Positions 42,987 to 53,391 of a stretch of 61,321 nt of DNA are shown in pieces. The notes below the pieces were generated by a model that was given only the letters and a program-made list of their open reading frames with translations, was not told the origin of the DNA and did no database searches. The first letter of the stretch is position 1. The number at the start of each line of letters is the position of its first letter. Both the position numbers and the translations under genes were made by a program. Origin of the DNA: Mesotaenium endlicherianum (taxonomy: Eukaryota > Streptophyta > Zygnematophyceae > Zygnematales > Mesotaeniaceae); the NCBI GenBank assembly GCA_009602735.1, contig WELA01007584.1, forward strand, positions 78,333 through 139,653, in the 5' to 3' direction.

Positions 42987-43707
42987 TGAAATGAATTGAC
43001 TTACCAAATAAGCGATTATCAACTAATAAAGATCTTTATATCAGCAAGTAATCTTTATGGAATCTTTCGTAAACTGATTAAACGGCAAAGGACAACACAC
43101 TAGCAATGAATAATACTCGTAAGTCAAATGCGAGTAGACTAGCATCAATAATGCAAATCAGTAAACTCATACATAAGCAAGGTTAGAAGACAGTGCGTAT
43201 CAATGGCTTCTCGCCTTGGATTCAGATCTCTCTCAGTAAGCTGTACAAGAGAGTTGGCCTCGTTTCCAAATGCCGAACTCGAGAGCAATGCCTAGCATAT
43301 GTACATGGAATGAGTTTACTGTTCAACGGTCAGTGCGATGGCACCGCCTACCCGGGAGTTAACCACGTTGGTAGGACCTCGGTTAACCAAATCCACCGCC
43401 ATCTCCCATCATCCCGAATTGCCATCTATCCTAGGAATGTCATTTGGCGATTCATCTAGCATACCACACTTAGATGCATCTCGAGGCAGTTCGCTGCTAC
43501 CGAGTACGGAAGTCAGCTGGCTGTCAAAGAATGTGTCAGCAAGCTGACTTAAGTTGACTTCAGCCTGTTGTTTTCGGCCGAGTTATTATACTGATATTAG
43601 ATATGAAGTCCAGCAGACTGATTATTAACTAGAGTTCAGCAGGCTGAACTTATTTAACTATTATTTTCAGATAAATATTATATCAACTAATATACTGATT
43701 CATTACA
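42987..43707 (-). repeat. R6 3' LTR
   Basis: TGAAATGAATTGACTTACC...GATTCATTACA, 721 bp. Confidence 0.95.
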
Positions 43708-43743
43708 ATCCCTCCAACTTATCATGTTGTCGCCTCGACAACA
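43708..43743 (-). promoter_or_regulatory. R6 polypurine tract and hairpin
   Basis: AAGTTGGAGGGAT abuts the LTR. The hairpin TGTTGTCG-AGG-CGACAACA occupies 43743..43725. Confidence 0.8.
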
Positions 43744-43791
43744 CTAACACTAATAACAGCGTGCTGTCCCTTCCGACCCATCCTACTGCCA

Positions 43792-45453
43792 TTAGGAGGG
43801 AAATGTCCCTGAGGCTCTATACTCAAGGGACCCAGACCTCCTCCTGTCTTGGGGTCTTCTGAAGCCTGTCAGAGAGGGAGGTTTCGTGTAAGGACCTCGC
43901 GGAGAACGCAGTAACTGGGCTGTTTCCTCCTGCACAGTCTGGAGGGAGGCAGCCTTCTCCAGGGCAGCCCTCAAATTGACAGGTACGTATACCGGCATCC
44001 CAGAAGGATGTTGCATGACATGAGCCAAGGGTACATGCCCTCTTTGCGAGGGAGAGGCTGGCAGGCCTCTGGCTATTTCCCGAGCAGCCCTCCTGTCTGC
44101 CCTGTCTGACTGGGTCTCCTTGCCTGGAGATGGGCTGTGTCCTCTGGCAATTCCCAGCCAAGTGATATCCTCCTCTTGAGCGAGTTGCTGCGGGGCCAAC
44201 CCCGTCTTCTCCCTTACAGGGGATGTGGCAGGTGTCAGGATCACGGCGGGGCTATTGTCTTCCTCCTCGCCTTCCTCCTCGTCTTCCTCCGACTCCTCCT
44301 CCTCGCCGTCCCCGGGTTCCTCTGAGACTTCTGGGGTCTCCTCTGTCAGCTGCTCCAGCTCTTCCCGAGAAAAAGAATATCCTACTGACCTTCCCCTTTT
44401 GGGTGCTGGTGGGGGCTGCTGATTCCGGACCGCATAGAGGTCCTTTTCCCCCTGCTTACTTGCCCATTTGGCATAAGCGTGCTTCCCTTTGGAGAATGAC
44501 TCTCGGGCCCTGCTTCTGTCCCCCTGCATCTCTTGGCTCATGCAGTCTCTAACTTCATCCAATCTTGGGTCCCAAGCCGCAATGTGAGGGGGCAATACTA
44601 TGTTCCCCTTCAAGTCTGTCAGGAAATCCTCATCCGTCGCCCTGTCATTCTGCTGGTGCCTCATGTTGATGGTCATCCACCGCCAATCGGTGGGCTTTTG
44701 GAAGAAGGCAGCGTCTGTCTTTTTAAGAGTACAAGGGTACCAGTGCCCTGCAAAGTCCAGCTGACTGGTTTCCCTGGCCAAGAATTCCCAGCTCCTCCTC
44801 TCCACCTCATTGTACATGGCCTTGAACCTGTTGTGGGGTGTTGAGTCCTTGAAGCTGTCCGCGTCCATGGGGATCATCCTGATGACCCTATCTTCCCCCC
44901 AGATACCAGGAATCGAGACAGCCCCTGCTTCGTTCACCTGGGCCATTGCCTTGGCCTCTCCGATTGTATATCCTACCATCCTGGCGTAATCGTGGTAGAG
45001 GAGGAGTCCTGTGCCGACCTCTATATACTTGTCAATGTTTTCGAATGTCTTCCCTTCCTTCTAGAGGATTTCCTTCTGCGACTCACTGCGACTTCTCTGG
45101 GCATACTTGAAGGCCTGCTCCAGTAGATCAAAGCCCTTGCCCAGCACCGTGTAGCGGTAGCTGCTGATTCTCCTCTGTTCTTCTTCTTCAGCCTGCTGCT
45201 TCCGGTTCTCCTCAGCTTGCCTCTCCTCCTCTGCTTTCTTGGCGTCCTCTGCAGCTTTTCTGTCCATTTCTTCCTGCCTCAGTCTGGCCTGTTCCTCCTC
45301 CTCCTTCTTCTTCTATGCCTCCCGCTGTTGTTGGAGTCGTTGTGATTCCCGAGCGGAGATGGAAGATGATTCGATGTCTCCACGGAATTGCAAGTATTCT
45401 GCATTTGCCTCTTCCGCCCTTCTCTTCCTATTGAGTTCCAACTTTTGAGTCAT
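43792..45453 (-). pseudogene. R6 ORF3, type B (two stops)
   Basis: ATG 45453 (MTQKLELNRKRRAEE) follows GAGCAG|G. It has a coiled-coil N terminus and YRYTVLGKGFDLLEQ. After two in-frame TAG codons (45316 and 45061, each where a glutamine is expected) a 395-residue open stretch begins MVGYTIGEA. It holds VSIPGIWGEDRVIRM, YNEVERRSWEFLARE, PTDWRWMTI, LPPHIAAWDPRL, FSKGKHAYAKWA, KRGRSVGYS, a long acidic run and GHVPLAHVMQHPSGMPVYV. It is homologous to type A along its length. It lacks the SRSRS tail. No membrane segment. Confidence 0.85.
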
Positions 45454-45485
45454 CCTGCTCAATCATAAACACAATGCAGTTAGTG
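45454..45485 (-). promoter_or_regulatory. Candidate 3' splice site for ORF3B mRNA (R6)
   Basis: CACTAAC (45485..45479) lies 25 nt before GAGCAG|G and the ORF3 ATG. The flanking sequence differs from type A, but spacing and motif are the same. Confidence 0.5.
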
Positions 45486-45656
45486 AAGTCATGATATTTT
45501 GCCGCTACTAAGTGCCCTTGATGAAGAGGACCGCGATTGGGAGAGTTCCTAGTGTGGAATACCCGGTGTAAGTGAATATAAGGAAAAATTGAGCAAGTGA
45601 GTGTGAGCGCAGGTTGAGTGTGTATTATGGTGATCAGAGAATACCACAGAATACCA

Positions 45657-45752
45657 CTCCCTCCAACTTAATTGTAAAGGTGGGCTGCCTGTCACAACTG
45701 TCACTAACGGTCGCATCCCCCTCCAACTTATATGGAGACAGGACCTCCTGTC
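45657..45752 (-). promoter_or_regulatory. R6 internal PPT-like motifs and hairpin
   Basis: Two AAGTTGGAGGG motifs (45657..45672 and 45715..45730). The second is paired with hairpin GACAGG-AGGT-CCTGTC (45752..45737). They lie between pol and ORF3B. Confidence 0.5.
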
Positions 45753-45779
45753 ACCTTCCCGTGTCAACTGAAATGACTG

Positions 45780-48700
45780 TTAGGGAGGTGCCCCAGCCGC
45801 CCGAAGGTGGAATCGTTTCAACGCCCCTTTGGCATTGGTTAGCTGGTCTTTAAATTCCCAAGTGTCCCCAGAGGCATCGTAACCCTTCCATCGGATGAGG
45901 TACTTCATGACATATTTAGACGATCGACGGACCGAGCGAGCGTCTAAAATCTCATCGACCTCATACTCCTCAGGATCGCCGTCCCGGACAGCGGGGACCG
46001 GTCCTGGTTGGACAGGTAACCGTCCTGTGAACAGTGTATCACCTTTGATGTATGGTTCCAGGAAGGAGACATTAAAGACCGGGTGACCCTTGTAGTCAGC
46101 TGACATGTTCAGTTTGTAAGCATTCTGACCGANAATCTGACCGACACGACGCACCACCGAATATGGACCGACCCATACAGGGCCAAGCTTTTTCTTGACC
46201 ACACCAAGGAGGTACAGGTGTTGAGAATGCAGTTTGACTAAATCGCCCTTAGAAAATGTCAGCTCCCGACGGTGTTGATTAGCGTATTTTTGTTGGTTTT
46301 CTTGGGGGCTTTGTGCAGGTTTTGTTGGACTTCTGACAGGGTGTCAGCAAACTCCTGAGTTAACTGGAGGGAGACCGGGTTGTCAATCCCTTCAGGGTCA
46401 GTTAAAGACTCCCCCAATACATCTAAAGGAGACTTAGGGACTCTACCCAATTCAAAAGGAGTCTTGCCCGTTGACGTGTGCACCGCGCTGTTGACTGCAA
46501 ACTGAATTTGAGGGAACAGGTCATCCCAATTATCTTGTTTTTGGTTAATATATGTCCTCAGCACCTCCTGCAGAACTCGGTTAGTTCTTTCAATCTGCCC
46601 ATCAGTCTGAGGGTGGTTTGCTGTGCTGAGCAGCTGTTGGACTCCCATTAACCCCATTAAAACTCTCCAGAACTTAGAGGTGAATTTTGAGTCTCTGTCT
46701 GAGATAATATTAGAAGGTAGCCCATGTTGGCATACTACATGGTTGTAAAACTGTCGCGCTGTTTCGAGTGCAGTTGCTTTGACTATTGTGGGGATGAAAA
46801 TGACCATTTTTGTCAGTTTATCCACGACTACCAATATCGAATCATGCCCATTAGCAGTTCGTGGCAGTGTGACCACCCAGTCCATGGATATAGTTCCCCA
46901 ACGTCGCGCTGGGATGGGCAGTGGTTGCAAGAGACCTCCGGGTGGTGTGTGCCGAGACTTATTTCTCTGACACTGGTCACAGGACTTGACATATTTCAAG
47001 ACCTCCCGGGGTAACCCCTCCCAATGATAATGTTTTGCCAGTTTGCCAACAGTTTTGGCCTGCCCCAAATGTCCACCCAGGAGACTGTCATGAGCTTGAC
47101 TCAGTAAGAGAGACCTTATTTCCAAATTATTAGGAATGACCAGCTTCAGCCTGCCTGAAGTGGTTTCAGTCACCCAGACCCCTCCCTTAAGCTTGTACCC
47201 GAGTGCAGTAGCACGACACACACCAGTAGTGGGGCTGGGCTCAAATGTTGGGTCACAAAGGTAGGCTTTCCTAAGTTGTTCTAGGAAGGACTTTTTCACC
47301 TTTAGTGAAGTGAGTGCACTCAGGACTTTATTCACAGCATGCTGGCTAAAGTTCCTTTCTTGCAAGTCAGGTCTTCTAGAGAGTGCATCAGCAGGATTCA
47401 ACTTCCCTGGTTTGTAGTCGATCTGGACTTGGAACTGCTCCAGCATCTGGCTCCAGCGGTTCTCCCTCCTCGACAGCTTGGACTTCTTCTGAAAGTGAGT
47501 CAGAGCTAGATGATCTGTAATCACCTTAAAAGCTTTACCATGTAAGTATGCTCTCCACTGTTTGAGTACATGAATGATAGCTAGCAGCTCTTTATCATGC
47601 ACTGAGTAATTAATCTCCGCTGGATTAAATTTCATAGACTCATACAACACAGGATGCCACTCCTGCCGTACCTTACCATCCTTTGTGGTTTTGTCAGCAG
47701 GCTGCAACAAAATAGCACCCATGGCAAAATCAGAGGCATCAGTAACCACCTGCACCGGTTTGCTGGGGTCATACACGGCTAGCACTGGGGCAGAACAAAG
47801 GGCATCTTTAAGGGTCTGGAAGGCAGCCTGCTGCTCTTCCCCCCACACATACCCGATGTCTTTCTTAGTAAGGTCAGTCAGTTTACTGGCCTTTGTGGAA
47901 TAATTCTCAATAAATCTCCTATAGTAGTTAGCCAACCCGAGGAAGGATCTAACTTCAGAGACAGACTGTGGTACTGGCCAGTCCCTTATGGTCTGGACTT
48001 TCTTAGGATCCACACTGATGCCCTCTTTACTGACAACGTGGCCTAAGAATTCAATACTTTCCTTAAAGAAATCACACTTGCTCATTTTAGCATACAAGTG
48101 ATTTTTCCGCAGAGTGTCCAGCACTTTCTTTAAGTGTTCAGTGTGCTGAGCTTCATCTTTAGAGAAAATTAAAATATCATCCAGGAAAACTTGCACAAAC
48201 TTATCCAAATAAGGTCTGAAAATGTCATTCATAGCACCCATAAAGGTAGCAGGAGCATTAGTCAGTCCAAATGGCATCACGTTGAACTCATAGTGTCCAT
48301 AACGTGTGCGGAAAGCAGTCTTGTGTTCATCCCCCTCAGCAATTCTGATTTGATGATAACCACTCTTGAGATCTATCTTACTGAACACCTTAGCGCCAGA
48401 CAGGGTATCAAGCAAGTCCTCGATTCTGGGTAAAGCATACTTGTTCTTTACTGTAATTCTGTTCAGGGCTCTGTAATCCACACACATCCGCATACTGCCA
48501 TCCTTTTTCTTAACAAATAGGATAGGTGCGCCGTACGGTGATTTACTGGGAGAAATGTAACCATTTTCCTCCAGCTCTGCAATCTGTGTTTTCAACTCCT
48601 CGCTCTCCAAATAAGACAAGCCATAAGTGCGTTGCCAGGGTGGCTGGCTACCAGGTAATAGATCAATCCTATGATCTACTTCCCTTTTAGGGGGTAGTCC

Positions 48701-49504
48701 TGGAGGCATGTTAAACACATCAGTGTACTGAGCAACAATTTTTGCAGCAGTAGGGTGCTCCGGAGGGCTTACCTTTTTCTCAACCACTTCTTCAGGTTGA
48801 GGAGGTACCTCTCTTAGCAGCAGACAGAACATTCTGTCTTCCTTCTGGTTCCAGCTTTTGACGAACTCCATTGCATTCAGCAACTTGCATCCTTCTGGAA
48901 GCCTCTTCTTTTCCTTCATTTGCCATCCACACAGGACAAGAGGAAGAGCACTGGTGGGTGCCAAGTCAGTCTGCCCATCACTGGCTCCTCTCACTTTAAC
49001 TGTACCTCTGCTCCAACACACTTCAGCTTGATGTCTATTAAGCCAGGACCTGCCTAGCACGAGATCATAAAAGCCAGTGTTGAGTACCTCAAATGTAAGC
49101 GTTTCAGTTAGAACTGCAATGCCAGAACCTAACTGGACCTCAATAGGCTTGGTTATAACTCCTCCCGGGATACTTGAGGCATCTCCAAGGAATATTTTTC
49201 TATTCCCTTGGGTGACAGTAGGCAGCCTTAGCCGCTTAACTAAGTCCTTGTGAATAAAAGTATGTGACGCCCCTCCGTCAACAAATGCCCTCACCTTCCT
49301 ACCTGCAATCATGCAATGCAGTAGGATAGGGGGGACTGTCTTTTCCTGACTTTCGCATTGTTCTCCTGACGTAGCAAAGAAATGTTGGACATCAGGTGGA
49401 ACAAGAGCATCCAGAGTGTGCACTCTCTGGACGTCTATATTACTGATGGTCTCCTTTATCTGTTTGTCAGGCATGCATAGTGAATCCAGTTCAGCAGGAC
49501 CCAT
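45780..49504 (-). pseudogene. pol: R6 pol
   Basis: One 1,081-residue open frame (46259..49504) covers protease (VDGGAS), RT (VFLDDIL), RNase H and integrase ([16 protein letters not shown]). An extra G in GGGGG near 46305 then shifts the frame. The remaining GPYSVV region and chromodomain (YLIRWKGY, DTWEF) follow in 45780..46202, with an N at 46133 flanked by a short repeat. By eye the nucleotide sequence is identical to R1 pol over a long central block. Apart from the G insertion it looks competent. Confidence 0.9.
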
Positions 49505-49555
49505 AATACCTGCTACGAGGGCAGCTAGTGACGACTCACTATCTCTAGCATCCTC

Positions 49556-49597
49556 ACAGTCAGTAGACTGGATTACTGACTGTTGCTGTCTTTTAAA
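49556..49597 (-). promoter_or_regulatory. R6 gag-pol -1 frameshift signal
   Basis: Heptamer TTTAAAA (49597..49591), 7-nt spacer and 10-bp stem-loop, identical to R1. Confidence 0.8.
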
Positions 49598-51052
49598 GGC
49601 TGGTCTTTTCTCTCGACCTTAGGCAGGTGCTTGACCGGACACTGTTCTCTGTAGTGGCCTTTCTGCTGACAATGGTAGCAAGTAGATTTTGCTGAGGCTG
49701 GTCTCGGCTTAGTCCTACCACCACCCCTTCCATAGCCACCTCGAGAGGGACCACCTCTACCTCTAGACTGAATAGCATTGTACTCATACTCATATTCATC
49801 ACCCTGATTATCCTCAGCCTGGTCTCCTTCAACTGCATTGTAGGAACCGTGGGGCTTTTTGACAATCTTAGACACCAAAACGTTACTCTGGCGCTTGTGA
49901 TTGAACTGCTGCTGATCCCAGGCGTCAGCATCCTGGATCAAGTCAGCCAGTTTCTCATACTTTTTCTCAGCAAACTGACCCGAGACTTCGGATTTCAAGC
50001 CATACCTGAAGTATGCTATCCTATACCGTTTTGGCAATTTTGGCTGCTTCATCATGTTCTCTTGGAACTTTTGAGCAAACTCATTAACTGAAGTGGTCTG
50101 CTTCAGTGTCAGGGAGATCATTGCATGGATAGCTTTCTCCTGCTGGATGATGACATCAAACTTCTCATGCAACTTCTCGATAAACTCTACCCACGTAGGG
50201 TCACCGAGTTGCCGAGCCTTACGCTCTCCCTTCCAGTAAAGCCACCAGTCTGCGGCACTGCCTTTCAGTAGCGCACCGGTGTGCCTGACCTTCTCGTAAT
50301 CTTGCAGTTCTGGGTAGTTCTCCAGCCACTGCTCAACATCCGCGAGAAACTTGATCAGGTAATATTTTCTGTTTCCCTCAGGATTATAGTCCTGGGGAGG
50401 TTTCGGCTTGGGCTTACTAGGCCCTCGGCCACCACCACTAGTGGTTTGAGACCCCAGTTGGTCTCTGTCCCGCAGTAGGGACATTATGATTCTTTTGTCC
50501 TCCTGTTGGGACTGATACATGGTCGTCATTTGCGACTGCATCTGAACGAACAATGCTCCCAAGTCTCCACTATGGAGTAGTAGATTAGCAAATGCAGCAG
50601 CAGCATTGGCATCTACTCGCTGAGTAGTGTCCTCAACAATCCCTCTCGCTCCTGCAGCAACAAGTCCTGCCGCATTCAGCCGGTCACGTATTTGACCTAG
50701 GGGTACATTGAGTTGTACAGCAGGAGGTGGGTTCAGAACATTGGCCCTTGATGCCACGAGTTCTTCAACAGTGCGCTCATCAGCTGGCTGTCCTTCTTTC
50801 CTTTCTGTATCTTCAGCGGCCTTTTGCTACTTGTTCAGCTTCTAATCTGGCTCTCTCCTTCTCAGCTTGCTGTGCTGCGACTGCAGCAATAGCAGCTGCC
50901 GCATCTGCAGCCTCCCTAGCTGCAGTATCTGCTACTGCTTCAGAATTGGTACGGTTTCCCGCTACATGGCTTTCCGCCTGGTTTTCGACATTCTCGTTAT
51001 CCTGGTTCTCCATGTCTCGGGAGTTGCTAGTTTGAGACCTTGTCCTTACCAT
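49573..51052 (-). pseudogene. gag: R6 gag (one frameshift)
   Basis: MVRTRSQ start at 51052. An extra T (GGCCTTTTGC near 50822) shifts the frame in the Ala/Glu-rich helix. The rest, from [12 protein letters not shown] at 50757 to the CCHC knuckle and stop, is open. Otherwise it is like R1 gag with scattered substitutions (for example KLPKRYRIAYF). Confidence 0.9.
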
Positions 51053-51073
51053 ACAAAGAAGACTGTGATAACT

Positions 51074-51085
51074 GCTCTGATACCA
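51074..51085 (-). promoter_or_regulatory. R6 primer-binding site
   Basis: On the minus strand TGGTATCAGAGC, a perfect 12-base match to the tRNA-iMet complement. Confidence 0.85.
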
Positions 51086-51086
51086 C

Positions 51087-51817
51087 TGAAATGAATCGAC
51101 TTACCAAATAAGCAATTAACAACTAATAGAGATCTTTATATCAACAAGTAATCTTTATGATGTTTTCCGTTAAATGATTAAACGGCAAAGGACAACACAC
51201 TAGCAGTGAATGATACTCGTAAGTCAAATGCGAGTAGACTAGCATCAATAATGCAAATCAGTAAACTCATACATAAGCAAGGTGAGAAGACAGTGCGTAT
51301 CAATGGCTTCTCGCCTTGGATTCAGATCTCTCTCAGTAAGCTGTACAAGAGAGTTGGCCTCGTTTCCTTCCGAATGCCGAACTCGAGAGCAATGCCTAGC
51401 ATATGTACATGGAATGAGTTTACTGTTCAACGGTCAGTGCGATGGCACCGCCTACCCGGGAGTCAACCACGTTGGTAGGACCTCGGTTAACCAAATCCAC
51501 CGCCATCTCCCATCATCCCGAATCGCCATCCATCCTAGGGATGTCATTTGGCGATTCATCTAGCTTACTGAGAGAAATCTGAATCCAAGGCGAGAAGCCA
51601 TTGATATGCATTGTCTTCTAACCTTGCTTATGTATGAGTTTATTGATTTGCATTATTGATGCTAGTTTACTCGTATTTCACTTACGAGTATCATTCACTA
51701 CTAGTGTGTTGTCCTTGGCCGTTTAACCACTTAACGGAAAATACCATAAAGATTACTCGCTGATATGAAGATCTTTACTAATTGTTATTCGCCTATTTGG
51801 TAAGTCGATTCATTTTA
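51087..51817. repeat. Head-to-head LTR palindrome between R6 and R7
   Basis: 51087..51564 is a truncated R6 5' LTR. 51562..51817 is the truncated R7 5' LTR in opposite orientation, meeting at AGC. The outer 256 bp on each side are inverted copies around a 219-bp centre. Neither LTR keeps its outer TG terminus. Confidence 0.85.
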
Positions 51818-51818
51818 G

Positions 51819-51830
51819 TGGTATCGGAGC
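51819..51830 (+). promoter_or_regulatory. R7 primer-binding site
   Basis: TGGTATCGGAGC one base after the LTR end CATTTTA. Confidence 0.8.
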
Positions 51831-51851
51831 ATTTATCACAGTCTTCTTTGT

Positions 51852-53323
51852 ATGGTAAGGACAAGGTCTCAAACTAGCAACTCCCGAGACATGGAGAACC
51901 AGGATAACGAGAATGTCGAAAACTAGGCGGAAAGCCATGTAGCGGAATTCCCGTACCTATCCTGAAGCAGTGGCAGATACTGCAGCTAGAGAGGCTGCAC
52001 ATGAAGCAGCTGCTATTGCCGCAGTCGCAACACAGCAAGCTGAGGAGGAGAGAGCCAGATTAGCTGAACAATTAGCAAAGGCTGCTGAGGATACAGAAAG
52101 GAGGGAAGGACAGCCCGCTGACGAGCGCACGGTTGAAGAACTTATGGCATCCAGGGCCAATGTTGTGAGCCCACCTCCTGCTGTACAACTCAATGTACCC
52201 CTAGGTCAAATACGTGACCGGCTGAATGCGACAGGAATTGCTGCTATAGGAGCGAGAGGGACTGTTGAGAACACTACTCAGCGAGTAGATGCCAATGCTG
52301 CTGCTGCATTTGCTAGACTACCACCCCAGAGTGTAGACTTGGGAGCATTGTTCGTTCAAATGCAGTCGCAAATGACGACCATGTATCAGTCCCAACAGGA
52401 GGACAAAAGAATCATAATGTCTCTACTGCGGAACAGAGACCAACTGGGGTCTCAAACCAATAGTGGTGGTGGCCGAGGGCCTAGTAAGCCCAAGCCGAAA
52501 CCTCCCTAGGAATATGACCCTGAGGGAAACAGAAAATATTACCTGATCAAGTTTCTCGCGGATGTTGAGCAGTGGCTGGAGAACTACCTTGAACTGCAAG
52601 ATCACAAGAAGGTCAAGCACACCGGTGCGCTACTGAAAGGCAGTGCCGCAGACTAGTGGCTTTACTGGAAAGGGGAGCGTAAGGCTCAGCAACTCAATGT
52701 CCCTACGTGGGTAGAGTTTGTCGAAAAGTTGCATGAGAAGTTTGATGTCATCAACCAGCAGGAGAAAGCTATCCATGCAATGATCTCCCTGACACTGAAG
52801 CAGACCACTTCAGTTGCTGAGTTTGCTCAAAAGTTCCAGGAGAACATGATGAAACAGCCAGACTTGCCAGATCGGTATAGGATAGCAAAGGTATGGCTTG
52901 AAATCCGAAGTCTCGGGTCATTTTGCTGAGAAGAAGTATGAGAAACTGGCTGACTTGATCCAGGATGCTGACGCCTGGGATCAGCAGCAGTTCAATCACA
53001 AGCGCCAGAGTAATGCTTTGGTGTCTAAGATTGTCAAAAAGCCCCACGGTTCCTACAATGCAATTGAAGGAGACCAGGCTGAGGATAATCAGGGTGATGA
53101 ATATGAGTATGAGTACAATGCTATTCAGTCTAGAGGTAGAGGTGGTCCCTCTCGAGGTGGCTATGGAAGGGGTGGTGGTAGGACTAAGCCGAGACCAGCC
53201 TCAGCAAAATCTACTTGCTACCATTGTCAGCAGAAAGGCCACTACAGAGAACAGTGTCCGGTCAGGCACCTGCCTAAGGTCGAGAGAAAAGACCAGCCTT
53301 TAAAAGACAGCAACAGTCAGTAA
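51852..53323 (+). pseudogene. gag: R7 gag
   Basis: MVRTRSQ start at 51852. TAG replaces Gln near 51924 and 52507, and TAG replaces Trp in the ADWWLYW motif near 52655. A frame change lies near 51950 and a 5-bp deletion near 52890 (AGGATAGCAAAGG). The final 141 codons are open, with the Gly/Arg repeats and [14 protein letters not shown]. Confidence 0.9.
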
Positions 53324-53340
53324 TCCAGTCTACTGACTGT
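53299..53340 (+). promoter_or_regulatory. R7 gag-pol -1 frameshift signal
   Basis: TTTAAAA 53299..53305, spacer GACAGCA 53306..53312, stem 53313..53322 with 53331..53340, loop 53323..53330. The pol frame is open from before the heptamer through ATG 53392. Confidence 0.8.
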
Positions 53341-53391
53341 GAGGATGCTAGAGATAGTGAGTCGTCACTAGCTGCCCTCGTAGCAGGTATT

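Larger units (their letters stand above)
42987..51564 (-). mobile_element. R6: chromovirus with ORF3B, inserted in R5
   Basis: 3' LTR 42987..43707, PPT/hairpin, ORF3B, two internal PPT-like motifs, pol, frameshift signal, gag, PBS and a truncated 5' LTR (51087..51564). The left flank CATAC would be the TSD. The right end is lost in a head-to-head junction with R7. Confidence 0.9.

Noticed and set aside
53313-53346. H-type pseudoknot at the frameshift site (loop ATCC with GGAT at 53343-53346)
   Set aside because: The connecting loop across the 10-bp stem would be only 2 nt and the first loop 0 nt, which is not sterically credible. A plain hairpin is the better reading.
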